In this document: positions 53,525-62,408 of the stretch, in pieces | Layout of the letters: every line of letters starts with the position of its first letter | Numbering within the stretch: the stretch's first letter is position 1 | Source of the DNA: Bacillales bacterium | GTDB taxonomy: Bacteria > Bacillota > Bacilli > Bacillales > DASSOY01 | Direction: 5' to 3' | Assembly: GCA_035700025.1 (NCBI GenBank) | Contig: DASSOY010000012.1 | Location: forward strand, 111,191-175,190 | DNA length: 64,000 nt | The notes under the pieces: generated by a model | What the model saw: the letters and a program-made list of their open reading frames with translations, nothing else | Told to the model about the DNA's origin: nothing | The model's database searches: none | Made by a program: the position numbers and the translations under genes

Positions 53525-54517
53525 TCATAAAATCCGCGCGGCCAACTCTTGCAGCGAGCGCCGGACACGGCCGTCACGGCCGACGGTCGTTTCCGCTGCG
53601 GCGAGCGAGTTCAAAATCGCTTCTTCCGTCGCTTCCGCGGCCGCGCGAAACAACCCATCAAGCTCCGTTTCGTTTACTCCTGTTTCCGTGCGTTTCGTGG
53701 AAAAACCAATGGCAATTTCACCGCTGCCATGGCCGACAAACGAGCCCGTTCGGGCAATGCCGACTGCCGTTCTTTTGATCACGCGTTTGAGCTGACGCGA
53801 AGTCAGCCCCGCTTCTGATGCCACAACGACGATGATCGAGCCTTGATCAGGCTCTTCGCAAGCACCATCGGCCCATTCGCGGCCGATCGGGCGGCCGTCG
53901 ATGAGCAAGTCCTCTATTTTTCCGAAATTCGTTAAAACAAGGACGCCGAGCATTCCGTGGTCGGTCAGGCGGGATGCCGTGCCGATGCCGCCTTTCAAAC
54001 CGAAACACGACATCCCTGTCCCTGCTCCTACCGCCCCTTCATCGACATGCGTTTCCGCCTGTTCCAGCGCCTGAAGCACATGTTCCTTCTTCACGTGCTG
54101 TCCGCGTATGTCATTCAAATAACCGTCATTGCACTCGAACACGAGCGGATTGACCGTTGACGCCGTATCACCGATCTCCGGATGCCTGTCAAGCATGTAC
54201 GAAATCAATGCGTCTGTTGCCGTACCGACGCTCAACGTATTCGTCAATACGATCGGCGTTTCCAGCTCGCCGAGCTCCTCGACCTGCACCGTTCCGACTG
54301 GTTTGGCAAACCCGTTCATGACGTGCACCGCTGCCGGCAATTTTTCACGAAAAAGACTACCGGGATGGGGGATGACCGCGGTCACCCCCGTTTTCACCGC
54401 ACCTTCATTAAGCGTCAAGTGGCCGACCCGCACGCCTTCGACGTCGGTGATCGCATTTTCCTCTCCCGGCGGCAATGTTCCTATTTTAATCCCGTAATCG
54501 CTAATTCGTCTGCGCAT
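53525..54517 (-). CDS. P1-family peptidase (DmpA/L-aminopeptidase type)
   Basis: The 330-residue protein has the autoprocessing N-terminal nucleophile fold of DmpA/BapA: ITDVEGVRVGHLTL near the start, GAVGAGTGMSCFGLKGGIGTAS, and GSFVGHGSGEIAIGFST, where the Gly-Ser bond would be cut to free the catalytic Ser. Such enzymes remove N-terminal amino acids, including beta-amino acids, from small peptides. Its start overlaps the dat 3' end by 17 nt, so the two are co-expressed; the ribosome binding site is weak, suggesting coupling. Confidence 0.9.
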   Translation of the reverse strand: MRRRISDYGIKIGTLPPGEENAITDVEGVRVGHLTLNEGAVKTGVTAVIPHPGSLFREKLPAAVHVMNGFAKPVGTVQVEELGELETPIVLTNTLSVGTATDALISYMLDRHPEIGDTASTVNPLVFECNDGYLNDIRGQHVKKEHVLQALEQAETHVDEGAVGAGTGMSCFGLKGGIGTASRLTDHGMLGVLVLTNFGKIEDLLIDGRPIGREWADGACEEPDQGSIIVVVASEAGLTSRQLKRVIKRTAVGIARTGSFVGHGSGEIAIGFSTKRTETGVNETELDGLFRAAAEATEEAILNSLAAAETTVGRDGRVRRSLQELAARIL

Positions 54518-55352
54518 AGCTTTCTTTTTCGATCGCGGCAGTGAACGCCTGTTGCAATTTTATCGTGACGGGACCCGGTTTTCCTTCGCCGACCGTCGTA
54601 TCGTCAATTTGCACGACCGGTGTAATTTCGGCCGTCGTGCTCGTTATAAACACCTCGTCCGCTTCCAGCAGCTCCTCGACTGTAAAGGAGGCTTCTTTTA
54701 CAGAAATGCCGTTTTCGCGTGCCAATTCAAACACCTTATTCTTCGTAATGCCGTTTAAGATCAGATTGTTGGCCGGGTGCGTTTGCAACACATCGTCTTT
54801 GATGATCGACACGTTGCTTGAGCTGCCTTCCGTTACCGTTTCACCGCGATGAAATATCGCTTCGGTCGCGCCTTGTTCTTTCGCTTCTTGCTTCGCCAGC
54901 ACATTTCCGAGCAAATTGAGGCTCTTAATATCGCAGCGCAACCAGCGCATATCTTCAGTCAAAACCGTGCGAACGCCGTCGTTCATTTGCTTTACCGGCC
55001 GTGCCATCTCGCGCGTATACGCCGTCAACACCGCTTCGGATTGCTCCGGGAAATGATGGGTGCGCACCGCAACGCCGCGCGTGAGTTGCAAATAAACGAA
55101 TCCGTCTTCGAGCCCGTTCACTTTAACCAATTCGCGCAATTTCCTCTCCAATTCGGCCGTAGGCATCGGCATTTTGATTTTCACTTCAGCGGTGCTTCTT
55201 TCGAGCCGATTCATGTGCGCTTTCAGGAGAAAAAAATGCCCGTTGTACACACGGATCACCTCATAAACACCGTCGCCAAACTGGTAGCCGCGGTCTTCGA
55301 TGTCGACGACCGCCTCGTCTCTCTCGATCAAACGATTTTCAAACAAAATCAT
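54501..55352 (-). CDS. dat: D-amino-acid transaminase
   Basis: The start is ATG 55352 (MILFENRLIERD), 6 nt after a GGAG; a GTG four codons earlier is less likely. The 283-residue fold-type IV PLP enzyme has EDRGYQFGDGVYEVIRVY, LQLTRGVAVRTHHFP, CDIKSLNLLGNVLA (catalytic Lys143) and VTEGSSSNVSII, all Dat features. It interconverts D-alanine and D-glutamate for cell-wall precursors. Length equals B. subtilis Dat. Confidence 0.95.
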   Translation of the reverse strand: MILFENRLIERDEAVVDIEDRGYQFGDGVYEVIRVYNGHFFLLKAHMNRLERSTAEVKIKMPMPTAELERKLRELVKVNGLEDGFVYLQLTRGVAVRTHHFPEQSEAVLTAYTREMARPVKQMNDGVRTVLTEDMRWLRCDIKSLNLLGNVLAKQEAKEQGATEAIFHRGETVTEGSSSNVSIIKDDVLQTHPANNLILNGITKNKVFELARENGISVKEASFTVEELLEADEVFITSTTAEITPVVQIDDTTVGEGKPGPVTIKLQQAFTAAIEKESYAQTN

Positions 55353-55416
55353 GCTAGTCTCCACTCCCCATGCGATTGATTTCTTAATTATACAAAAAAT
55401 GATTTCTCCTGGCGAC

Positions 55417-56187
55417 CTAAAATCCGTAAATGGTCATCCCGCCGTCGACGAACAATGTTTGCCCGGTCACGTAAGCTGACGCATCCGAAGCAAGAAACAC
55501 GACGGGTCCGACGAGATCCTGCAGATCGCCGACGCGTTTCATCGGCGTTCTCGCCAAAATTTCATTCAAGTACGTTTCATCGGCCAGCAATTGCTCGGTA
55601 AGCGGTGTTTTAAAATACCACGGGCCGACTGCATTGACGCGAATGCCGTACGCCGCCCATTCCAAGGCGAGCGTTTTCGTCATTTGAATGAGCCCTGCTT
55701 TTGTCGCCGCATAAACGACGCCTGTGCGAAGGGCAACATGCCCGGCGACTGATGAGATATTGATGATACGACCGCCGCCGTTTTCTTTCATCCAACGTGC
55801 TGCCCCTTGCGACATCATGAACGCGCTATGTAAGTTCGTGTCGACAATCTTCCGCCATTCTTCATCGGTCACATCGACCGCCGGCGTGCGAATGTTCATC
55901 CCCGCGTTGTTCACGAGAATATTGAGCTGGCCAATTTCCTTCTTTACTGTCGTCATCACACGATCGACATCCGCGCGTTTCGTTAAATCCGCCGGTATCG
56001 GATAAGCCTTGCGACCGATCGATTCAATCGCTGCGGCAACCTCGTCGAGATCCGCCTTTGTGCGCGCCAGCAAGACAACATCAGCACCCGCTTCGGCAAG
56101 CCCGATCGCAAACGCCCGCCCAATTCCCCGGCCGGCACCCGTGACCACCGCCGTCTTGTTGTTCAATTGAAACGATGGCAAATACAA
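55417..56187 (-). CDS. SDR-family oxidoreductase
   Basis: The start is TTG 56187 (reads MYLPSFQLNN), 7 nt after a G-rich AGGGGGG site; the upstream frame overlaps the divergent SDR. The 256-residue Rossmann protein has TGAGRGIGRAFA, NNAGMNIR, the catalytic Ser in NISSVAG and YAATKAG (Tyr-x3-Lys), and a C-terminal YVTGQTLFVDGGM. It is a classical NAD(P)-dependent short-chain dehydrogenase similar to gluconate 5-dehydrogenases. The substrate is unknown. Confidence 0.9.
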   Translation of the reverse strand: MYLPSFQLNNKTAVVTGAGRGIGRAFAIGLAEAGADVVLLARTKADLDEVAAAIESIGRKAYPIPADLTKRADVDRVMTTVKKEIGQLNILVNNAGMNIRTPAVDVTDEEWRKIVDTNLHSAFMMSQGAARWMKENGGGRIINISSVAGHVALRTGVVYAATKAGLIQMTKTLALEWAAYGIRVNAVGPWYFKTPLTEQLLADETYLNEILARTPMKRVGDLQDLVGPVVFLASDASAYVTGQTLFVDGGMTIYGF

Positions 56188-56298
56188 CTCGCATCCCCCC
56201 TCATCAGTCGTTTTAATTATCATTATCCCACATGCGTCAACAGCCGGAAACATGTTACGATGAATAAAAATGGAGCGTTGCGGAAAGGAGCGGATCAC

Positions 56299-57102
56299 TT
56301 GGCTGTATTTGCAAAGGATGCTTTAGCTGGAGAACACGCATTGATCACTGGAGCCACCGGAGGCATCGGCAAAGAAACGGCGAAAGCCGTTGCCGCGATG
56401 GGAGCTTCTGTCACGATAACGGGACGGCGCGAGGAAGCTTTACACGAGGTGAAAAAGGAAATTGAAAACGACACCCGCGGGATTTCCGTGTATGCGCATG
56501 TGTGCGATTTGACGGATGCCGACGACCGCGAGCGGCTCGTTGCCAGCGCTGAACGCGCGAATGGCTTTATCTCTTTGCTCGTCAATGCGGCCGGCATTTC
56601 CGGAGGCACGACGGTTGATGAGCTGACGCAGGAAGAAATGGAACGCATCATGCACCTGAACTACACCTCGACCGTGCTTCTCACGCAGCGGGTTTATCGA
56701 AAAATGAAGAAAAAAAAGAAAGGCGGCGCCGTCGTCAATGTTTCTTCATTGTCCGGATTACGCGGAACGTACGGCAACACCGCGTATGCTGCTTCGAAGT
56801 TCGCGTTGATCGGGTTCACGCATGCGATGGCGGTGGAAGCGATTCGCGACGGTGTCCGGGTAAACGCCGTTTGCCCGGGGTACGTCGATACGGAAATGGG
56901 GCGAGCCGCCATCGCCCGCCGCGCGGAGCGCGAAGGGCGCACGTATGCGGAGCAGCTCGCGACGGTAAATGAAAATTTACCGTCGGGGCGGGTGACGCAG
57001 CCGGAAGAGGTCGCGAACGCGATTGCGTTTTTGTTGACCGACGCCGCCGAAAACATCGTCGGCGAGTCGGTAAAGATTTCCGCAGGCAGCGTGCTGCGAT
57101 AA
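56299..57102 (+). CDS. SDR-family oxidoreductase (3-ketoacyl reductase-like)
   Basis: The start is TTG 56299, 8 nt after AAAGGAG. The 267-residue enzyme has TGATGGIGKETA, VNAAGISGG, the catalytic VVNVSSLSGL, YAASKFALIGFTH and VCPGYVDTEMG, with SGRVTQPEEVANAIAFL at the end. It is divergent from another SDR with about 110 nt between the starts. The GC content is higher than that of the glg region. The substrate is unknown. Confidence 0.9.
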   Translation: MAVFAKDALAGEHALITGATGGIGKETAKAVAAMGASVTITGRREEALHEVKKEIENDTRGISVYAHVCDLTDADDRERLVASAERANGFISLLVNAAGISGGTTVDELTQEEMERIMHLNYTSTVLLTQRVYRKMKKKKKGGAVVNVSSLSGLRGTYGNTAYAASKFALIGFTHAMAVEAIRDGVRVNAVCPGYVDTEMGRAAIARRAEREGRTYAEQLATVNENLPSGRVTQPEEVANAIAFLLTDAAENIVGESVKISAGSVLR

Positions 57103-57117
57103 GAAGATGCGGCCAAC

Positions 57118-57317
57118 GGAATCGCTCATGACAGACGCTATTTTGATAAAATCAGCAGCTTTTTTCAGAAATCGCTCACTGAGTACGCTATTTCTCGGAA
57201 ACAGTGAAAATCACAATGAAATTTCATGTGATTTTAGGAAATAACGCTCCTCATGAGCGATTCCATTTAAAAACGGGGGTTTCAAAGGGAATAAGGCTTC
57301 TGGTGAGCGATAATTTT
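57118..57317. repeat. intergenic palindromic repeat (four copies of an AATCGCTCA/CGCTATTT unit)
   Basis: Direct copies at 57118-57144 and 57168-57193 and inverted copies at 57239-57264 and 57302-57317 share AATCGCTCA and CGCTATTT blocks. The second and third copies, with an inner inverted repeat (AAAATCACA and TGAAATTT), form an imperfect palindrome of about 97 bp (57168-57264). It resembles a miniature mobile or structural repeat. The stretch 57103-57483 holds no gene that I can support. Confidence 0.7.
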
Positions 57318-57442
57318 CAATCTCCCCAAAAATCTCGGATCAATCAAGAACTATGCCCGTTAGAGATGACCGATCTGTCAACCCGGAGGAAAAGGATGGA
57401 ATAGCCGATGACGCCGCTTAAGAATGAGGGGCAAGGAAAGGT

Positions 57443-57474
57443 ATAAAAATAATCCCCCTTCGCGCGAGGGGATT
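57443..57474 (-). terminator. terminator after the SGNH lipase gene
   Basis: AATCCCC and GGGGATT pair around a 10-nt loop on the minus strand, followed by ATTTTTATAC. It lies 10 nt after the stop codon. Confidence 0.8.
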
Positions 57475-57483
57475 TGCGGATGG

Positions 57484-58236
57484 TTAAGTTTCGCCGAGCG
57501 TGATGTGCTGCATGACTCGTTCGCCGATCAGGTCGTAGCCGGCGTGGTTCGGGTGGAAATTGTCCTTGTAAATGAGCTTCTTTGACATGCCTTTGAATAG
57601 GTCGTAAATTTGCACATACTCCGCATTTTTGTATTGCGAAGTGGTTTGTTTCGCGGTATTGCTCCAGATTTTTATAATTTCATCATCAATCGTCGCTTTC
57701 GGAAAATAAGCAGAAAACGGGTTGTACATGCCGACGTAAATGATTTTCGCCTTGGCGTTATGCTCGCGCAAGATCGTAAACGTTTGTTCAAGATTGCTTT
57801 TGTAGTGCGCCCGCTTGTTTTCGAACATTTCGCGCGTCATGCCGAGGAAATGTTTCTCGACGACGCTCATCAGATCATTGCCGCCGATCGTAAACAAAAT
57901 CAAATCCGCATTCCGCACCCGGTTCAGCACGTCTTCGCTTTTCAATTTCTTCAGTAAACCGTCCGAAGTGTCGCCAATGACCGCATAATTGTAAACCTTA
58001 ACGTCGTCGATTCGCTCTTTCTGCTCCAAATGATTTTGGACATACCCGACGTAGCCGCCTCTTTTGAAATCGCCTTCGCCCTTCGTTAACGAATCGCCGA
58101 GCGCGACGATCGTCACGTCTTTTTTCGGTTCAGGCATTTCAAAGACGGGTTCGGTGATCCACCTTGGTTCATATAAAAAAATGACGGTGATTCCTGCAAG
58201 AAGACTTGCGATTAACCAGGCTGCGCTTTTTTTCAT
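57484..58236 (-). CDS. SGNH/GDSL lipase-esterase (YpmR-like), membrane-anchored or secreted
   Basis: The 250-residue protein has an N-terminal hydrophobic segment (about 5-21, signal or anchor). The SGNH blocks follow: ALGDSLTKGEGD (catalytic Ser), YNYAVIGDTSDGLL (Gly), FTIGGNDLM (Asn) and YKDNFHPNHAGYDLI (Asp/His). It would hydrolyse esters outside the cell membrane. The ribosome binding site is modest. It is the last of a close set with the GrpB gene 7 nt upstream. Confidence 0.9.
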   Translation of the reverse strand: MKKSAAWLIASLLAGITVIFLYEPRWITEPVFEMPEPKKDVTIVALGDSLTKGEGDFKRGGYVGYVQNHLEQKERIDDVKVYNYAVIGDTSDGLLKKLKSEDVLNRVRNADLILFTIGGNDLMSVVEKHFLGMTREMFENKRAHYKSNLEQTFTILREHNAKAKIIYVGMYNPFSAYFPKATIDDEIIKIWSNTAKQTTSQYKNAEYVQIYDLFKGMSKKLIYKDNFHPNHAGYDLIGERVMQHITLGET

Positions 58237-58243
58237 GATCGTC

Positions 58244-58762
58244 TCACCGGTCCTTTATCCATTGCAGCGCTTTCCGCTCCGTTTGTTTCACAAACTCCTG
58301 TTTGCCCGCAATATATTTTTCGATGTCGGCCGGAAACCGTTCCGCCAATCGCTTCTTCAGCTGTCCGTACGCCCTTACGACCTCCGGGCAGGCGCACAAA
58401 TAATCGCGAAACGCAAGATGCCGCAAAACGTTGGCATCCCCACATCGAAACAGATGCAAATGATGGCTGCGCGCATCCCCGCCTTTTTGAAAAAACCGCC
58501 TTCCGGGAATGCCGTTCTCCCCCCTCGCCTCGTAACCGAGCGCGGCCAACCTCTCTTCCGCAGCATCTATCCCTTCAAGCGATTCCGCCTCCCCGAGCAA
58601 ATCGAGGATCGGCTTTGCCGCGAGCCCCGGCACCGACGTGCTTCCGATATGATGCAAGCGCAGCGAAACGATACCGGCACACGCTTGCCGGATCGCTTCC
58701 GCTTCCTCCCGAAACTGCTCCGGCCAGCTCGGGTCATACGGCACGACTTCAACTTTTCTCAT
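58244..58762 (-). CDS. GrpB family protein (UPF0157, nucleotidyltransferase-like)
   Basis: The 172-residue protein begins VEVVPYDPSWPEQFREEA and has HHIGSTSVPGLAAKPILDLL and LRHLAFRDYLCA, the GrpB signatures. The fold is related to nucleotidyltransferases, and the Lys-Pro-x-x-Asp motif suggests a metal site. The physiological role is not established. It overlaps the YneQ-like gene by 14 nt. Confidence 0.92.
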   Translation of the reverse strand: MRKVEVVPYDPSWPEQFREEAEAIRQACAGIVSLRLHHIGSTSVPGLAAKPILDLLGEAESLEGIDAAEERLAALGYEARGENGIPGRRFFQKGGDARSHHLHLFRCGDANVLRHLAFRDYLCACPEVVRAYGQLKKRLAERFPADIEKYIAGKQEFVKQTERKALQWIKDR

Positions 58763-59072
58763 CGCGCTCCGCCTTCAATCCGAATCGCTCCAGCTGCTCG
58801 GTCAAGCCTTCCTGCTTCAAGATTTCCCGCTGGCGCTCGCCGATCAAGTCGAAATGCGGGTAATCTTCGCGATGGTCGATCCATGCCGGCTCAAGCCCAT
58901 ACTTGCGGCCCCACGCCATCAAACGCTCGACATCGGCGCAGCCGGCCTTTGTCACCGTCTTGCATTCCGGAAAACGCGGATGTATCCAATAATGCGTCAA
59001 AAACGCGATTTCCCCGCGCGCCGCTTGCCGCTTCCATTCTTGCAATTCCTCGCGCTTGATGCCAAATGCCAT
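58749..59072 (-). CDS. small conserved protein (YneQ-like, 107 aa)
   Basis: The start is ATG 59072 (MAFGIKREELQEWK), with the weak site GAGCGGAAG upstream. The 107-residue soluble protein has FLTHYWIHPRFPECKTVTKAGC and GLEPAWIDHREDYPHFDLIG, which recall the Bacillus YneQ family. Function is unknown. It overlaps the GrpB gene, so the two are coupled. Confidence 0.7.
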   Translation of the reverse strand: MAFGIKREELQEWKRQAARGEIAFLTHYWIHPRFPECKTVTKAGCADVERLMAWGRKYGLEPAWIDHREDYPHFDLIGERQREILKQEGLTEQLERFGLKAERDEKS

Positions 59073-59106
59073 CTTCCGCTCACACCTTTTCGTCCTTACC
59101 CCCAGT

Positions 59107-59457
59107 TTAACACAAATCGACGTCGACGAGCTGGTCCAACCGCACTCGCTCGCGCTCGCCTCCGGCTCGCTCAATCTCAATCTCCCCGCCGTGCGGATCG
59201 TGCCTCCGCACCTTCCCGCTCACCCACACATCCTCGTACGCATCGAACAGCTTCAACCGCACCGCCCGCCTCCCGGCGGCCGCCTCCGCCAGCAGCCGCC
59301 CGATCCGCTCCCGCTCCTGCTCGTCGAGCACCGGCGGCTCCCGCCGCCGCAGCTCTTTCTGGTGCCGCTGCAGCATGCGCACGTGCTCCGGCAGCATCAT
59401 CCGGCTCCCTTCCCACATCAAATTCGATCCCGGCGTCAGCTTGTTTTCTTTCGCCAC
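59107..59457 (-). CDS. YolD-like protein
   Basis: The 116-residue protein has the YolD family pattern: NLMWEGSRMMLPEHVRML followed by a helical, Glu/Arg-rich middle and a C-terminal EIEIERAGGERERVRLDQLVDVDL. YolD proteins are regularly encoded after Y-family polymerases in Firmicutes and may work as their UmuD-like partner. It lies 14 nt after the polymerase gene. The GC content of this gene is markedly higher than that of the surroundings. Confidence 0.87.
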   Translation of the reverse strand: MAKENKLTPGSNLMWEGSRMMLPEHVRMLQRHQKELRRREPPVLDEQERERIGRLLAEAAAGRRAVRLKLFDAYEDVWVSGKVRRHDPHGGEIEIERAGGERERVRLDQLVDVDLC

Positions 59458-59471
59458 CGCCGCTCCCTCCT

Positions 59472-60707
59472 TTATTTATAATGTCCGCCGATCTTCTGCG
59501 CCCGCTCGCGCGCCTGCCCCGCCTCCGTCACCGACACCGCGCGCATCACCGCCGTCGGCCCGTATTTCGCGCACAGCGCGTCCATCGCTTCGCTCAGCCG
59601 CTGTTTCCGCGCGAAATCATCGAAGAAGCTCTCCTGATGCGGCAGCGCCGGTTCGAGCTGCGACAGCGCCACGCCGACACTTCGTATCGGCTGCCGGTCC
59701 CAATGCCGCTCGAACAGCCGGCACGCGGCCGCATACAGGTCGCTGCCGAACTGCGTCGGCCCCGGCAGCTTCGCCTGCCGGTGAAACCCCGTCGGCCGGT
59801 CGAAATCCGCGCCGCGAACGCCGACGGAAATCGTCCGGCCGACGCAGCGCTTCGCGCGCACGCGCCGCGCCACTTCCTCGCACAGCTCGAGCAGCACGAC
59901 GCGAATCTCCTTCGCGGTCTCATAATCGCGCGGCAGCGTCATATGATGGCCGACCGCCTTTTGCGTCTCGTGCGTTTTCGGGCGCACGGGCGAGGGGTCG
60001 ATGCCGTTGGCGATCAGCCAAAGCAGCTCACCGTTGATGCCCCAGCGCTTCTTCAGCACTGAGAGCGGAAATTGCGCGAGATGGCCGATCGTGCGAACGC
60101 CCATGCGGCGCAGATGACGCTCCATCCGGCTGCCGACGCCGAACATGGCGCCGACCGGAAGCGGCCACATTTTCTGCTTCATGTTACCTGCATTCAGTTC
60201 TGCGCGGCCGTCTGGATGATTTTTTTTCGCAAAATTATCGCAGGCGATTTTCGCCAGCACCTTGTTCGGCCCGATGCCGACCCGCGCCGGCACGCCTGTA
60301 TCTTCCATGATCGCTTTCTGCACTTCGCGCGCGACCGTCCAAGCATCCGTGAACCGCTTGCGGCACGGCGTTAAATCCATGAATTGTTCATCGACCGAAT
60401 ACACCTCGACAAGATCGGTGAACCGCTCCAAAATGGTTGTAATTTTATAGGAAACTTCGAGATACCGTTGCATACGCGGCCGGACAATCACCGCCTGCGG
60501 GCACTTTTGCTGCGCTTCCCAGAGCCGCCACGCGTTTTGCACACCGAATTTTTTCGCAAGCGGACAAGCCGCCAACACGACCCCGCTGCGCCGTTCCGGA
60601 TCCCCGGAGACGATCACCGGACGATCTTTCAACTCCGGGCGATCCGCCTTCTCCACCGAAGCGTAAAACGATTGCATATCCACGAGAAAAATGATTCGCT
60701 CGGCCAT
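59472..60707 (-). CDS. Y-family DNA polymerase (UvrX/UmuC-like)
   Basis: ATG 60707 (MAERIIFLVDMQSFYAS) has GGGAGG 7 nt upstream; the long upstream frame is spurious. The 411-residue protein has the polymerase IV/V signatures LVDMQSFYASVEKAD (metal Asp), YSVDEQFMDLTP (catalytic Asp-Glu, with the usual SIDE as SVDE) and VPARVGIGPNKVLAKIACD. It copies damaged DNA in SOS mutagenesis. The promoter carries LexA-like boxes and YolD follows. The first third has normal GC and the rest is GC-rich. Confidence 0.94.
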   Translation of the reverse strand: MAERIIFLVDMQSFYASVEKADRPELKDRPVIVSGDPERRSGVVLAACPLAKKFGVQNAWRLWEAQQKCPQAVIVRPRMQRYLEVSYKITTILERFTDLVEVYSVDEQFMDLTPCRKRFTDAWTVAREVQKAIMEDTGVPARVGIGPNKVLAKIACDNFAKKNHPDGRAELNAGNMKQKMWPLPVGAMFGVGSRMERHLRRMGVRTIGHLAQFPLSVLKKRWGINGELLWLIANGIDPSPVRPKTHETQKAVGHHMTLPRDYETAKEIRVVLLELCEEVARRVRAKRCVGRTISVGVRGADFDRPTGFHRQAKLPGPTQFGSDLYAAACRLFERHWDRQPIRSVGVALSQLEPALPHQESFFDDFARKQRLSEAMDALCAKYGPTAVMRAVSVTEAGQARERAQKIGGHYK

Positions 60708-60755
60708 TTCCTTTCCTCCCATAAATTCATCCCATCGAACGCACGTCTTCAGATG

Positions 60756-60806
60756 GGAACATTTATTCGTATTCTTATTATATGCGAATATATGTTCGTT
60801 ATTCAA
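60756..60806 (-). promoter_or_regulatory. SOS promoter with two LexA-like boxes for the Y-polymerase operon
   Basis: TTGAAT (60801-60806), an 18-nt spacer and TATAAT (60777-60782) form the promoter. CGAACATATATTCG (60785-60798) lies in the spacer and CGAATAAATGTTCC (60756-60769) just downstream of the -10. The second matches the Bacillus LexA consensus CGAACRNRYGTTYC with one mismatch, the first with two. Confidence 0.75.
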
Positions 60807-61102
60807 TGGAAAATTTTCACCGTCGAAGTGTGAGAGCAACCAATCCCGGCAGAGGGAGAAGATTCCGAATAACGGCGAATCGAAAAAAAATCGGACAAGA
60901 TCACCGCCGCGGATGGCCATGCTTTCGTGAACGTATGCTAAAATAAAGACAGCGATTTTCGTTGCTCTCCTTCCCCGCACTTTCCGAAACACCGGCTTGC
61001 GCACAAATGCTGAACTTCCAGAAGAAAAGACTTGAAAATTTTCCTGAAAAAGCCGATGGATGAAAGGAAAGGGACGATAAAAAAAGGCAGCAGGAAGAAG
61101 GG
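60807..61102. other. intergenic region between the polymerase and L,D-transpeptidase genes
   Basis: Apart from the SOS promoter, this stretch has no gene or RNA that I recognise. A TAAAAT element near 60938 could be the -10 for the downstream gene but lacks a clear -35. Confidence 0.3.
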
Positions 61103-62326
61103 TTGAAAATTTTAAAAAACGACAAGCCGAAGGTGTTCGGAGTATGGATCGTTGTGATGGCAGCAGCATGCATTGCGGCATTCGAATGGTCAAATGAACC
61201 GCCCGCACCGCAACAAAAGGAAAGTGAAGAACGAACAATGGATGAAACCTATGTGAAAGACGCATTCGTGAAAGAATCCGCTCATCGAAGGATTGAAGAG
61301 CAAAAAGCGGTTCTCCGCGCAAGCAGGGATAGCAACAAGGCAGAAAAACAGACGAAAAGGACGACAGAAACGGAAACGAGCAATGAAACAGAGAAGGAAT
61401 CGAAGCCGCCTGCCGTTACACCCGTAAAACCAACCACGAAATATGTGACGGCCAGTGCGCTGAATGTCCGAAAGGGGCCGGGTACATCTCATTCCGTCCT
61501 CATGGTTGTCCGCCAAGGAAGCGCTGTTGTCGTGAACGGGTTAAGCGGATCCTGGAGCAAAGTGAAAGTGAACGAAGACACCGGTTGGGTTTCCAGCCGC
61601 TACTTGGCAAACACAAAGCCAGAGATCGAGAAAGCAGTTGGAAAAATTAACCCTGCACCCGCTTCAGATGAAAAATCAGCACCAGCCACGGCACCAGCCG
61701 CTCCTGCAAAAAAACAAACCGCGAACCGCAATGCGGCCGATCGATTGCATTCGGTGGACGGCAACCGCCAGCTCATTTTAGTTACGACGAACGGATCCCA
61801 TACAAGTCAGGCGAAAATCCGAACGTTTGAAAAAGATGCAAAAGGCAAATGGCACATCGTCTTGAACACGTCCGGTTACATCGGGAAATACGGATTTACC
61901 GGCCATAAGAGAGAAGGCGACAAAAAGTCGCCGATCGGAAAGTTTGCGATCGGAACCGCTTTCGGCCGAAGCGGAAATCCGGGAACGAAGCTGCCTTTCA
62001 GAAACATCACAAGCGATGATGTTTGGGTAGACGATTCGAAATCCCCGTTGTATAACACTTGGCAATCGAAAAGCAAAACGAAAGGACAATGGGACAGCGC
62101 TGAAAACATGAACATTCCTGAATACACGTATGGGTTTGTGATCCGGTACAACACGAGCAGAGTCCCCTACAAAGGGAGCGCCATTTTCTTCCACATAAAC
62201 AACAGCTACACGCTCGGATGCACCGCAACCTCTCGATCCAACGTCGTGAAAATTTTGCGATGGCTGGATCCGGCCCAACATCCCGTGATCATCCAAACGC
62301 CTGTCCAAGCATTAGACCAGTTCTAA
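61103..62326 (+). CDS. SH3b-containing L,D-transpeptidase (YkuD family)
   Basis: The start is TTG 61103 behind AGGAAGAAGG. The 407-residue protein has an N-terminal membrane anchor (about 11-28), a charged linker, an SH3b domain (about 112-170, ALNVRKGPGTSHSVLMVV and TGWVSSRYLA), an Ala/Pro linker, and a C-terminal YkuD domain with EGDKKSPIGKFAIGTAFG, IFFHINNS and the catalytic Cys373 in TLGCTATS. It would form or exchange peptidoglycan cross-links. It is followed by a sulfotransferase-like gene. Confidence 0.87.
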   Translation: MKILKNDKPKVFGVWIVVMAAACIAAFEWSNEPPAPQQKESEERTMDETYVKDAFVKESAHRRIEEQKAVLRASRDSNKAEKQTKRTTETETSNETEKESKPPAVTPVKPTTKYVTASALNVRKGPGTSHSVLMVVRQGSAVVVNGLSGSWSKVKVNEDTGWVSSRYLANTKPEIEKAVGKINPAPASDEKSAPATAPAAPAKKQTANRNAADRLHSVDGNRQLILVTTNGSHTSQAKIRTFEKDAKGKWHIVLNTSGYIGKYGFTGHKREGDKKSPIGKFAIGTAFGRSGNPGTKLPFRNITSDDVWVDDSKSPLYNTWQSKSKTKGQWDSAENMNIPEYTYGFVIRYNTSRVPYKGSAIFFHINNSYTLGCTATSRSNVVKILRWLDPAQHPVIIQTPVQALDQF

Positions 62327-62408
62327 ACGAACAGCGCACGACCAGTCCCACGGGATCGCTCTTCCGTGCAGCTGTTGACGGCGGAACAACGAAAGACGGG
62401 GGAATCAC

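Noticed and set aside
58854-60062. 402-codon plus-strand ORF opposite YolD and the Y-polymerase
   Set aside because: It is an antisense frame in GC-rich DNA, with long Ala/Arg/Pro runs and no family motif. The minus strand codes clear polymerase and YolD signatures.
60708-61322. 205-codon upstream extension of the Y-polymerase frame
   Set aside because: It runs through the SOS promoter and the ribosome binding site. The true start at 60707 has GGGAGG and begins the conserved polymerase N-terminus.
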